DNA of 64,000 bases from CAG-177 sp964587915 (GTDB lineage Bacteria > Bacillota > Clostridia > Oscillospirales > Acutalibacteraceae): the NCBI GenBank assembly GCA_964587915.1, contig CAZPMK010000002.1, positions 62,001-126,000 of the forward strand. Direction: 5' to 3'. A program made the translations under genes and the position numbers. Below are positions 15,239-23,824 of the stretch, piece by piece (position 1 is the first letter of the stretch; the number at the start of each line of letters is the position of its first letter). Below the pieces are notes generated by a model. That model did not search any database and had not been told where the DNA came from. It worked only from the letters and a program-made list of their open reading frames with translations.

Positions 15239-18200
15239 TTACTTAAAATACTTAACTGCCGCTTCAAACATACGAATATCGTAGTTGCCGAGAACGTTCT
15301 TATAAAGTCCGCTTCCGATGCGTTCGCTGTGACCCATTTTGCCGAATACTCTGCCGTCGGGAGAGGTGATACCCTCAACGGCGTACATGGAATTGTTGGG
15401 GTTAAAGTGAACGTCGCTCGTAGCGTTGCCGTCAAGGTCAACATACTGAGTTGCTATCTGTCCGTTTTCGGCAAGCTGTTTGATAAGCTCATCACTTGCA
15501 AGGAAACGACCCTCTCCGTGAGAGATGGGAACGCTGTATATATCGCCGACCTCGGTAAGCGAAAGCCACGGCGACTTGTTTGATGCTATGCGGGTACGAA
15601 CGATGCGTGATTGGTGGCGGGCAATGGTGTTGTATGTGAGCGTCGGGCAGGAATCATCTGTGTCAATGATTCTTCCGTACGGAACAAGACCGAGCTTTAT
15701 AAGTGCCTGGAAGCCGTTGCAGATACCGCAAATCAAGCCGTCACGGCTGTCAAGAAGCTCTGTAACGCCGTCCTTAACTGCGGCATTACGGAAGAAAGCG
15801 GTGATGAATTTGCCGCTGCCGTCGGGTTCGTCGCCGCCCGAGAAGCCGCCGGGAATGAATATCATCTGTGCCGTTTTAAGCTCATTTGCGAACTTTTCAA
15901 CGCTTGACTGAATACCGCTTGCGGTAAGGTTGTTTATGACGATAATTTCAGGCTGTGCACCTGCATCACGCATCGCCTTTGCACTGTCGTATTCGCAGTT
16001 GGTGCCGGGAAATGCGGGAATGAGAACCTTCGGCTTTGCCGTCTTAATTGCGGGAGCGGGATAGCTCTTTGCACTGTAAGCAAAATTCTCAACGGGAGTT
16101 TTCTTATCTGCGATGTTGCAGGAATATACGCCCTCGAGCTTGTTTTCATATATCGAAAGAAGCTCTTGAAGCTCAACACTTTCACCGCCGAGAGAGATTT
16201 TTGCATCATCCGTTATCGTACCGATTGTAACCGCATCCGCAACCTCTTCGCTGACCTCCAAAAGGAATGTACCGTAGGAGTAATCGAAAATGCTTTGAAC
16301 GGAAATGCCGTCGGAGTACTTGAAGCCGAGTCCGTTACCGAATGACATTTTCATAACAGCCTCTGCAATGCCGCCGAGACCGGGAGTGTAGCAGGATACT
16401 GCTTTTCCCGTGCGGATAAGCTGAGTAACCTTATCGAAAACCTCAAGAAGCGAAGCAGTTTCGGGAAGTCCTGTTTTTGCATCATAAACAGGCGTGATAA
16501 CAACGAGCTTGTTGCCTGCTTTCTTAAATTCGGGAGAAACGATATCGCGAACCTTTTCGGTGGTTACGGCAAACGAAACAAGAGTGGGGGGAACGTCGAG
16601 TTTTTCAAAGGAACCGCTCATCGAGTCCTTGCCGCCTATCGAGCCGATGCCGAGCTCTTTTTGAGCCTTGAACGCACCGAGAAGTGCCGCAAGAGGCTTG
16701 CCCCAACGCTTGCCGTCAGTTCCGGGCTTTTCAAAATATTCTTGGAAAGTAAGATAAACATCATTGAATTTTGCACCCGTTGCAATGAGCTTTGAAACGG
16801 ATTCAACAACTGCAAGATATGCACCGTGATACGGACTTTTCTCCGTAATGAACGGATTGTAGCCCCACGCCATGAGAGAGCAGTCGTCGGTGTGCTTCTT
16901 TTCAACGGAAATCTTTTGTACCATTGCCTGAATGGGAGTGAGCTGATTTTTTCCGCCGAAGGGCATGAGAACCGTGCCTGCACCGATGGTGGAATCAAAA
17001 CGCTCCGAAAGACCTCTCTTTGAGCAAATGTTGAGGTCATCGGCTATTCTCTTGTAATTATCGGTAAATGTACCGCTGATGTTTTCGCCGAAGCTCTCGG
17101 GAGCGGCGGGGGTTATCGTAATGTGCTTTTCCGCACCGTTGGAATTAAGGAATTCGCGGCTGATGTCAACTATCTTTTTGCCGTTCCAATTCATTACGAG
17201 GCGAGGCTCCGCCTTAACAACTGCAACGGGGCAGGCGTTAAGATTTTCCTTTGCCGCAAGAGCCAAGAAAGCATCGACGTTTTCCTTTTCGACAACGACC
17301 GCCATACGCTCCTGCGACTCGCTTATTGCAAGCTCGGTACCGTCAAGTCCCTCATACTTTTTGGGAACGGCGTTGAGATTTATTTCAAGACCGTCGGCAA
17401 GCTCACCGACCGCAACCGATACGCCGCCCGCACCGAAGTCGTTACAACGCTTAATCATTTTGGTTGCCTCTGCGTTGCGGAAAAGTCTTTGGAGTTTTCT
17501 TTCCTCGGGAGCATTACCCTTTTGAACCTCTGCACCGCAGGTCTCAACGGAATGAGCGTTGTGTGCCTTTGATGAACCGGTTGCACCGCCGATACCGTCA
17601 CGACCCGTGCTTCCGCCGAGAAGAATTACCACATCACCCGGAGCGGGAACCTCACGGCGAACGTTTTCAGCGGGAGCCGCGGCGATGACCGCACCGATTT
17701 CCATACGCTTTGCGGCATAGCCGGGATGATAAATTTCATCTACGATGCCTGTTGCAAGACCGATTTGGTTGCCGTATGACGAATATCCGTTTGCCGCCGT
17801 GGTAACGATTTTACGCTGCGGGAGCTTTCCGGGAATTGTTTGACTGACAGGCACGGTGGGATCTGCCGCACCGGTAACACGCATCGCACCGTATACATAA
17901 GCTCTGCCCGAAAGGGGGTCACGGATTGCACCGCCTATGCAGGTGGCGGCACCGCCGAAAGGCTCAATTTCGGTGGGATGGTTGTGTGTTTCGTTTTTGA
18001 ACAGAAGAAGCCACGGCTCGCTTACGCCGTCAACGTCAACATTGATTTTTACCGTGCAGGCGTTGATTTCCTCGGATTCGTCGAGCTTGTCGAGCTTTCC
18101 GTGGGCCTTCAGATACTTGACGGCAACGGTTGCGATATCCATGAGGCATATCGGCTTTGTTCTGCCAAGCTCCTTGCGAACTTCTATATATTCGTCGTAT

Positions 18201-18931
18201 GCGCTTTGCAAAAGCTCATCTTCAAATTTAACCGAATCAATAACGGTAAGGAAGGTTGTATGACGGCAATGATCCGACCAGTATGTATCTATCATGCGGA
18301 TCTCCGTAACCGTCGGCTCTCTGCCCTCGGATTTGAAATATGATTGGCAGAAAGCGATATCGTCCGTATCCATGGCAAGTCCCATGTCGGAAACGAATTT
18401 TTCAAGTCCCGCACGATCAAGGTCGAGGAAGCCCTCAAGAGTTTTAACCGTTGTGGGAATATCGTAATTTACAATAAGCGTTTCGGGCTTTGCAAGCTGT
18501 GCTTCACGAGCTTCAACAGGGTTGATTACATACTTCTTGATTTCCGCAAGCTCCTGTTCGGAAATGTTGCCGTAAAGAGCATAAACCCTTGCCGAACGGA
18601 TAACGGGACGCTCACCCTGAGAAATTATCTGAATGCACTGTGCGGCACTGTCTGCACGCTGGTCAAACTGACCGGGGAGAAATTCAACGGCAAAAACCGT
18701 TGCATCGCCTACGGAAAGCTCACTTGAAGTTATATCAAGCTGAGGCTCCGAAAAGACCGTTCCTATAGCGTAATTGAAAAGCTCCTCGGTTATGTTTTCC
18801 GCATCATAGCGGTTGAAAATCCTGATGTTTTCGAGATTGTTTATTCCGAGCAGACCCTTTGCATCGGCAAGCAGTGCCGCCGCTTCATTGGCAAGCCCTT
18901 TTTTCTTTTCAACATAAACTCTGTAAACCAT
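15239..18931 (-). CDS. purL: Phosphoribosylformylglycinamidine synthase, single-chain
   Basis: 1230 residues. It converts FGAR, glutamine and ATP to FGAM (step 4). It has an N-terminal PurS-like region, two AIRS-type halves (YWSDHCRHTTF, LFKNETHNHPTEIEPFGGAATCIGG, GSTGRDGIGGATGSS, IGSIGGKDSMSG), and a C-terminal class I glutaminase domain (VLIPAFPGTNCEYDSAKA, ICGICNGFQALIKLG with the nucleophile Cys, ISHGEGRF). This is the large clostridial form, so no separate purS or purQ is needed, and none is present. The start overlaps the purD stop by one base (TAATG). Confidence 0.96.
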   Translation of the reverse strand: MVYRVYVEKKKGLANEAAALLADAKGLLGINNLENIRIFNRYDAENITEELFNYAIGTVFSEPQLDITSSELSVGDATVFAVEFLPGQFDQRADSAAQCIQIISQGERPVIRSARVYALYGNISEQELAEIKKYVINPVEAREAQLAKPETLIVNYDIPTTVKTLEGFLDLDRAGLEKFVSDMGLAMDTDDIAFCQSYFKSEGREPTVTEIRMIDTYWSDHCRHTTFLTVIDSVKFEDELLQSAYDEYIEVRKELGRTKPICLMDIATVAVKYLKAHGKLDKLDESEEINACTVKINVDVDGVSEPWLLLFKNETHNHPTEIEPFGGAATCIGGAIRDPLSGRAYVYGAMRVTGAADPTVPVSQTIPGKLPQRKIVTTAANGYSSYGNQIGLATGIVDEIYHPGYAAKRMEIGAVIAAAPAENVRREVPAPGDVVILLGGSTGRDGIGGATGSSKAHNAHSVETCGAEVQKGNAPEERKLQRLFRNAEATKMIKRCNDFGAGGVSVAVGELADGLEINLNAVPKKYEGLDGTELAISESQERMAVVVEKENVDAFLALAAKENLNACPVAVVKAEPRLVMNWNGKKIVDISREFLNSNGAEKHITITPAAPESFGENISGTFTDNYKRIADDLNICSKRGLSERFDSTIGAGTVLMPFGGKNQLTPIQAMVQKISVEKKHTDDCSLMAWGYNPFITEKSPYHGAYLAVVESVSKLIATGAKFNDVYLTFQEYFEKPGTDGKRWGKPLAALLGAFKAQKELGIGSIGGKDSMSGSFEKLDVPPTLVSFAVTTEKVRDIVSPEFKKAGNKLVVITPVYDAKTGLPETASLLEVFDKVTQLIRTGKAVSCYTPGLGGIAEAVMKMSFGNGLGFKYSDGISVQSIFDYSYGTFLLEVSEEVADAVTIGTITDDAKISLGGESVELQELLSIYENKLEGVYSCNIADKKTPVENFAYSAKSYPAPAIKTAKPKVLIPAFPGTNCEYDSAKAMRDAGAQPEIIVINNLTASGIQSSVEKFANELKTAQMIFIPGGFSGGDEPDGSGKFITAFFRNAAVKDGVTELLDSRDGLICGICNGFQALIKLGLVPYGRIIDTDDSCPTLTYNTIARHQSRIVRTRIASNKSPWLSLTEVGDIYSVPISHGEGRFLASDELIKQLAENGQIATQYVDLDGNATSDVHFNPNNSMYAVEGITSPDGRVFGKMGHSERIGSGLYKNVLGNYDIRMFEAAVKYFK

Positions 18932-20199
18932 TATTTTGCCTCCATCGCTAAAGCCTTAGCACCTATATCTTTACGGTAATAGCTGTTGCCGAAAGTGATT
19001 TTTTCAACCTTTTTATAGGAGTCACGAACGGCATTTTCAAGAGTGTCGGCAATGCTGACAACGCCGAGAACTCTGCCGCCGTTGGTGAGGAGCTTATCCT
19101 GCGAGAGCTTTGCACCCGCAACGTAAACATCCTTTGAAATGTCCTCGGGAATGTTTATTTCAAAGCCTTTTTCGTAAGAAACGGGATAGCCCTCCGATGC
19201 CATGATAACACAGCAGGCGTTTTTATCGCTGAATTTAACCTCAACCTCGGAAAGTTTTTCGTCGGTGACAGCCTGCATTACCGTCAGCAGGTCACTTTCA
19301 AGAAGCGGGAGAACGACCTGCGTTTCGGGATCACCGAAGCGGCAGTTGTATTCTATTACCTTGGGACCCTTTTCCGTTATCATAAGTCCGAAGTACAGAC
19401 AACCCTTGAAGGCTCTGCCCTCCGCTTTCATTGCACGAATCGTGGGCAGGAAAATTTTTTCCATGCACTCATCGGCGATTTCTTTTGTATAGCAGGGATT
19501 CGGGGCAACGGTGCCCATGCCTCCCGTGTTGAGTCCCGTATCGTTGTCTCCTGCACGCTTGTGATCCATGGAGGATATCATCGGAACAACGGTCTTGCCG
19601 TCGGTGAAAGAAAGAACGGAAACCTCGGGACCCGTCAAAAATTCTTCAATAACGATGCTGTCACCGCTTTTTCCGAATTGCTTGTCACGCATCATGGAAA
19701 TTACGGCATTCTTTGCTTCTTCACGGTCATTCGCAATGATGACACCCTTACCGAGTGCCAAGCCGTCCGCCTTGATTACCGTGGGAACGGGTGCTGTTTC
19801 GAGATAAGCAAGAGCCTTTTCCATATCGGTGAATACCTCGTATTCAGCGGTGGGAATACCGTATTTTTTCATCAGGTTTTTGGAGAACACCTTGCTTCCC
19901 TCGATGATTGCCGCCGCTTTGCTCGGACCGAAGCAGGGGATACCCTTTGCTTCAAGCACGTCAACAAGTCCGAGTACAAGCGGATCATCGGGTGCCACAA
20001 CGGCGTAGTCTATTGCATTCTCGGTTGCGAATGCAGTAATGCCGTCAATATCCGTGGCGGAAATGTCAACGCAAACGGCATCCTTTGCAATTCCGCCGTT
20101 TCCGGGCAGAGCATAGATTTCTTCAACCTGTTTGTTTTCTTTGATTTTTTTAATTATGGCGTGCTCTCTGCCGCCGCCGCCGACTACCATTATTTTCAT
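18931..20199 (-). CDS. purD: Phosphoribosylamine-glycine ligase (GARS)
   Basis: 422 residues, ATP-grasp enzyme of step 2, joining glycine to phosphoribosylamine. Motifs are MKIMVVGGGGREHAI at the N-terminus, KADGLALGKGVIIA, VIEEFLTGPEVSVLSF, DHKRAGDNDTGLNTGGMG and YNCRFGDPETQVVLPLL. It follows the AICAR transformylase after 15 bases with ribosome site AAGGGTG. Confidence 0.96.
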   Translation of the reverse strand: MKIMVVGGGGREHAIIKKIKENKQVEEIYALPGNGGIAKDAVCVDISATDIDGITAFATENAIDYAVVAPDDPLVLGLVDVLEAKGIPCFGPSKAAAIIEGSKVFSKNLMKKYGIPTAEYEVFTDMEKALAYLETAPVPTVIKADGLALGKGVIIANDREEAKNAVISMMRDKQFGKSGDSIVIEEFLTGPEVSVLSFTDGKTVVPMISSMDHKRAGDNDTGLNTGGMGTVAPNPCYTKEIADECMEKIFLPTIRAMKAEGRAFKGCLYFGLMITEKGPKVIEYNCRFGDPETQVVLPLLESDLLTVMQAVTDEKLSEVEVKFSDKNACCVIMASEGYPVSYEKGFEINIPEDISKDVYVAGAKLSQDKLLTNGGRVLGVVSIADTLENAVRDSYKKVEKITFGNSYYRKDIGAKALAMEAK

Positions 20200-20214
20200 G
20201 TTAACACCCTTGAA

Positions 20215-21399
20215 TCAATGATGGAACAAACGCATTCCCGTGAATGCCATTGCCATGCCGTATTTGTTGCAGCAGTCGATTACCGCATCGTCTCTTATTG
20301 AACCGCCGGGTTCGGCAACGTACTTAACGCCGCTTGCATGAGCACGCTCGATATTGTCGCTGAACGGGAAGAAAGCATCGGAGCCCAGAGCAACGCCGTC
20401 AATCGTTTTAAGATATTCCTTTTGTTCCTCACGGGTAAAAGGCTCGGGTCTGACGGTAAAATATTTCTGCCAATTGCCGTCGGCACAAACATCCTCTTCG
20501 TTTTGATTTATGTAGCCGTCAATAACGTTGTCACGGTCGGGTCTGCCGATATCGTCTCTGAACGGAAGAGCAAGCACCTTTTCGTGCTGACGCAGGAACC
20601 AAGTGTCTGCCTTTGTTCCCGCAAGACGGGTGCAATGAATGCGTGACTGCTGACCCGCACCTACGCCGATAGCCTGACCGTCAACCGCATAGCAAACGGA
20701 ATTTGACTGAGTATATTTGAGAGTTATGAGCGAAATTATGAGGTCACGAACCGCACTTTCGGGAAGCTCCTTGTTTTCGGTAACAACGTTTTTGAGAAGC
20801 TGTGCGTTGATTTCAAAATTGTTTCTGCCCTGCTCAAACGTGATGCCGTAAACCTGCTTCGTTTCAATTGCGGCGGGAACGTAATCGGGATTTATTTTAA
20901 CTATGTTGTAATTGCCTTTTCTTTTTGATTTGAGGATTTCAAGTGCCTCGGGCTCGTAGCCGGGAGCAATTACGCCGTCGGAAACCTCACGCTTTATCAT
21001 TTTCGCCGTGGTGACGTCGCATACATCCGAAAGAGCAACCCAGTCGCCGAAGGAACACATACGGTCGGTTCCTCTTGCACGGGCATATGCACAGGCAAGG
21101 GGAGAAGCGTCAAGTCCCTCAATATCATCAACGAAGCAAGCCTTTTTCAGCTTGTCCGAAAGGGGAATGCCGACTGCCGCAGAGGTGGGGCTGACGTGCT
21201 TGAAAGAGGTTACCGCAGGCAGACCGAGAGCTTCTTTAAGCTCCTTTACAAGCTGCCATGAATTGAACGCATCGAGAAAATTGATATATCCGGGCTTGCC
21301 GCAGAGAATTTCAATGGGAAGCTCGCTGCCGTCGTTCATGTAAATTCTTGACGGCTTTTGATTGGGGTTACAGCCGTATTTAAGCTCAAATTCTTTCAT
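20215..21399 (-). CDS. purH: Stand-alone AICAR formyltransferase (PurH transformylase domain only)
   Basis: 394 residues, formylates AICAR with 10-formyl-THF (step 9). It corresponds to the AICARFT half of bifunctional PurH. It has ELKYGCNPNQKPSRIY, SFKHVSPTSAAVGIPL (the KH active-site pair), and the C-terminal signature DAFFPFSDNIERAHASGVKYVAEPGGSIRDDAVI. The N-terminal IMP cyclohydrolase (MGS-like) domain is absent; that job falls to the adjacent PurO-type gene. The start at 21399 follows GAGGAGA; the upstream TTG at 21414 overlaps the preceding stop. Confidence 0.93.
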   Translation of the reverse strand: MKEFELKYGCNPNQKPSRIYMNDGSELPIEILCGKPGYINFLDAFNSWQLVKELKEALGLPAVTSFKHVSPTSAAVGIPLSDKLKKACFVDDIEGLDASPLACAYARARGTDRMCSFGDWVALSDVCDVTTAKMIKREVSDGVIAPGYEPEALEILKSKRKGNYNIVKINPDYVPAAIETKQVYGITFEQGRNNFEINAQLLKNVVTENKELPESAVRDLIISLITLKYTQSNSVCYAVDGQAIGVGAGQQSRIHCTRLAGTKADTWFLRQHEKVLALPFRDDIGRPDRDNVIDGYINQNEEDVCADGNWQKYFTVRPEPFTREEQKEYLKTIDGVALGSDAFFPFSDNIERAHASGVKYVAEPGGSIRDDAVIDCCNKYGMAMAFTGMRLFHH

Positions 21400-21410
21400 C
21401 TTGTTTCTCC

Positions 21411-22127
21411 TCAAACATTCTTGTTTACTATTCTTGATTCGTACTTGCCGCTTTCAAGGTCAATGTATCTGACAAAAAGCGAAACCTTGTTGTCGCAGTT
21501 CAAATTGTTCCAGATAAGCTCTGTAAGAGAATCTATATCCGTATCGGGGAGCGTTACCGTTTTCGGCTCGCCCTCGAAGCTCGGCAGAGGATTGCCGTCG
21601 CATTTGTAGGTGTGAATGAATTTTGCTTTGCCCGCAACTGGATTTGAGTACGCATAGGTGTATCTTTCGCAGGAGCTTGCATCTCCCTCTGCGGATTTAA
21701 GAATGGACATGGCAAAGTTCATATCGCCGTTTTCAAGTCGGATAATTCCCGATATGCGGGGAGTGTAATTCGGTGCATCATCCTCAAATTCACGGGTACG
21801 AAGTGCCTGCTCAAAGGTCATCTGTCTGTCCATAAGCTCGTATATCGTGTCGGTTTGGTCGCCGTTCGTAACTATCGTCTTGTTGCCCAAAACTCTTACG
21901 GGTGCGTAAATTATGAGATGCGGGTCAACCATTTTGGATTCGTCAAACGCCTGAGTCCTTATGCCCTCGCCGTCGGTGACGAAAACACGGTTGCGGCTGT
22001 TCTCGCTTCTGCCCATGATGAAATATGCGGTTACGGCGTGCTTGCCGTCGGCACTCTTGCCTATCATGATGCCTCTGCCGTGATAAGCCAGTGAATTGAG
22101 CTCGCTTTCAATAGTTTTGATTTCCAT
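21411..22127 (-). CDS. purO: PurO-type IMP cyclohydrolase
   Basis: 238 residues of the IMPCHASE family (PF07826), first known in archaea, which closes FAICAR to IMP (step 10). Recognisable stretches are YHGRGIMIGKSADGKHAVTA, YFIMGRSENSRNRVF, PHLIIYAPVR, GNKTIVTNGDQTDTIYE, YTPRISGII and SLFVRYIDLES. It is unrelated to the N-terminal domain of PurH. It lies directly before the stand-alone AICARFT gene, so the two together replace bifunctional PurH. Ribosome site AGAGGTG. Confidence 0.9.
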   Translation of the reverse strand: MEIKTIESELNSLAYHGRGIMIGKSADGKHAVTAYFIMGRSENSRNRVFVTDGEGIRTQAFDESKMVDPHLIIYAPVRVLGNKTIVTNGDQTDTIYELMDRQMTFEQALRTREFEDDAPNYTPRISGIIRLENGDMNFAMSILKSAEGDASSCERYTYAYSNPVAGKAKFIHTYKCDGNPLPSFEGEPKTVTLPDTDIDSLTELIWNNLNCDNKVSLFVRYIDLESGKYESRIVNKNV

Positions 22128-22148
22128 TTCAGCACCTCTTACTGTATT

Positions 22149-22784
22149 TTATTCAGTGATAATTGTTTTTCCGTTTTCGACTCGTATTTTTTCCTCGCAA
22201 AGAAGCCGTACCGCCTCGGGGAGAAGTCGCCATTCCGCCTGCTCCATGATACGTCTTTGCAGACTTTCGGGTGTATCTCCGTCGGCTACCTCAACGGCTT
22301 TTTGCAGGATTATCGGTCCCGCGTCGCATTCCGCCGTTACAAAATGTACGGTAGCGCCCGAGACCTTTACGCCTTTTTTCAAAGCCTCTTCATGAACACG
22401 CAGACCGTAAAAGCCCTTGCCGCAGAAGGACGGAATGAGTGCGGGGTGAACGTTTATCATGCGGTTCGGGAATGCATCGCATACATTTTCGTCGAGAATT
22501 GTCATGAAGCCGGCGTATACAATGACATCGGCATTTTCCTCAATAAGAGCATCACGCATTGCAATGCTGTAGGAGGCAATATCCGCATAGTCACGCCGTA
22601 CGAGCACCCTTGTTTTAATTCCGTTGTTTTCGGCACGGGTGAGAGCGTAGGCATCGGGCTTTGAAGAAATTACGCAGGTGATTTTGCCGCAGCCGAGCTT
22701 GCCCTGCTTTTCAGCGTCAATGAGAGCCTGCAAATTTGTTCCGCCGCCCGAAACCAAAACAACGATATTTTTCGTATTATTCAA
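22149..22784 (-). CDS. purN: Phosphoribosylglycinamide formyltransferase (10-formyl-THF dependent)
   Basis: About 211 residues. It formylates GAR (step 3). Motifs are VLVSGGGTNLQALID (phosphate loop), YAGFMTILDENV, the catalytic stretch NVHPALIPSFCGKGFYG with the Asn-His pair, and GATVHFVTAECDAGPII with the catalytic Asp. The gene overlaps the end of purM. The likely start is TTG at 22784 (GAGG nine bases upstream); a GTG at 22793 gives three more residues but has no ribosome site. Confidence 0.94.
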   Translation of the reverse strand: MNNTKNIVVLVSGGGTNLQALIDAEKQGKLGCGKITCVISSKPDAYALTRAENNGIKTRVLVRRDYADIASYSIAMRDALIEENADVIVYAGFMTILDENVCDAFPNRMINVHPALIPSFCGKGFYGLRVHEEALKKGVKVSGATVHFVTAECDAGPIILQKAVEVADGDTPESLQRRIMEQAEWRLLPEAVRLLCEEKIRVENGKTIITE

Positions 22785-23823
22785 TGATAACACCCTCGTC
22801 GGATTTTATTACGCTGCCGATTATGTAAGCATCCTCACCGTTTGCTTTGAGAATTTCAAGAGCAGTCTCTGCATCCTCTTTTGCAACGGTAACGCTCATA
22901 CCGACACCCATATTAAATGTATTGAACATATCTCTCTCGGAAATTCCGCCCGTCTTTTGAATAAGCTCGAATATCGGCAGGATTTTGAGAGCGGATTTGT
23001 CAACCTTTACGGAATAACCGTCGGGGAGTGCTCTCGGGATATTTTCATAGAAGCCGCCGCCCGTAATGTGAGAAACCGCCTTAACGTTGATTTTCTCAAA
23101 CAGAGCAAGCATGGACTTAACATAAATCTTTGTGGGGGTAAGCAGAGCTTCACCGAGAGACTTTCCTCCGAGAGCCTCGACGGGAGAGGTGAGGTCTGCA
23201 TTTTCAATGTCGAATACCTTGCGAACAAGCGAAAAACCGTTTGAATGTACGCCCGTTGAAGCAAGAGCCAAAACGACGTCACCCTCGGAGACGGTGTTTT
23301 TGTCAAGGAGCTTTGATTTATCGACAATTCCCGTGCAGTAGCCCGCAAGGTCATAATCGTCCTCGGGCATAAGACCCGGATGCTCCGCTGTTTCGCCGCC
23401 TATGAGAGCACAGCCCGCCTGAACGCATCCCTCGGCAACGCCGCCGACTATGGAAGCTATCTTTTCGGGATAGTTCTTGCCGCAGGCAATGTAATCAAGG
23501 AAGAACAGAGGCTTTGCACCGCAGCAGATAATGTCATTAACGCACATTGCAACACAGTCAATACCTATGGTGTCGTGCTTGTCAAGGAGCATGGCGAGCT
23601 TTATTTTTGTTCCGACGCCGTCCGTTCCCGAAACAAGAACAGGCTCGGAAATACCGTCAAGGTTGAGACCGAAGCAACCGCCGAAGCCGCCTACGTCATC
23701 AAGACAGCCCTCATTTTTGGTTCGGGCAATGTGCTTTTTCATAAGCTCAACGGATTTGTAGCCGGCGGTGATGTCAACGCCGGCCTGAGCATAGCTGTCG
23801 GATTTTGATTTATTTATCATCAT
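22777..23823 (-). CDS. purM: Phosphoribosylformylglycinamidine cyclo-ligase (AIR synthetase)
   Basis: 348 residues, step 5: FGAM plus ATP to AIR. Motifs are SYAQAGVDITAGYKSVELMK, VSGTDGVGTKIKLA, DCVAMCVNDIICCGAKPLFFLDYIA, GCALIGGETAEHPG, ASTGVHSNGFSLVRK, HITGGGFYENIPRALP and FNMGVGMSV. The start at 23823 (or the adjacent ATG at 23820) follows AAAGGAA inside the purF stop region. The upstream in-frame start at 23871 lies inside purF and is rejected. Confidence 0.95.
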   Translation of the reverse strand: MMINKSKSDSYAQAGVDITAGYKSVELMKKHIARTKNEGCLDDVGGFGGCFGLNLDGISEPVLVSGTDGVGTKIKLAMLLDKHDTIGIDCVAMCVNDIICCGAKPLFFLDYIACGKNYPEKIASIVGGVAEGCVQAGCALIGGETAEHPGLMPEDDYDLAGYCTGIVDKSKLLDKNTVSEGDVVLALASTGVHSNGFSLVRKVFDIENADLTSPVEALGGKSLGEALLTPTKIYVKSMLALFEKINVKAVSHITGGGFYENIPRALPDGYSVKVDKSALKILPIFELIQKTGGISERDMFNTFNMGVGMSVTVAKEDAETALEILKANGEDAYIIGSVIKSDEGVIIE

Positions 23824-23824
23824 T

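Noticed and set aside
19561..20301. 246-codon plus-strand frame opposite purD
   Set aside because: Lies fully across purD and into the AICARFT gene; composition is that of a shadow frame.
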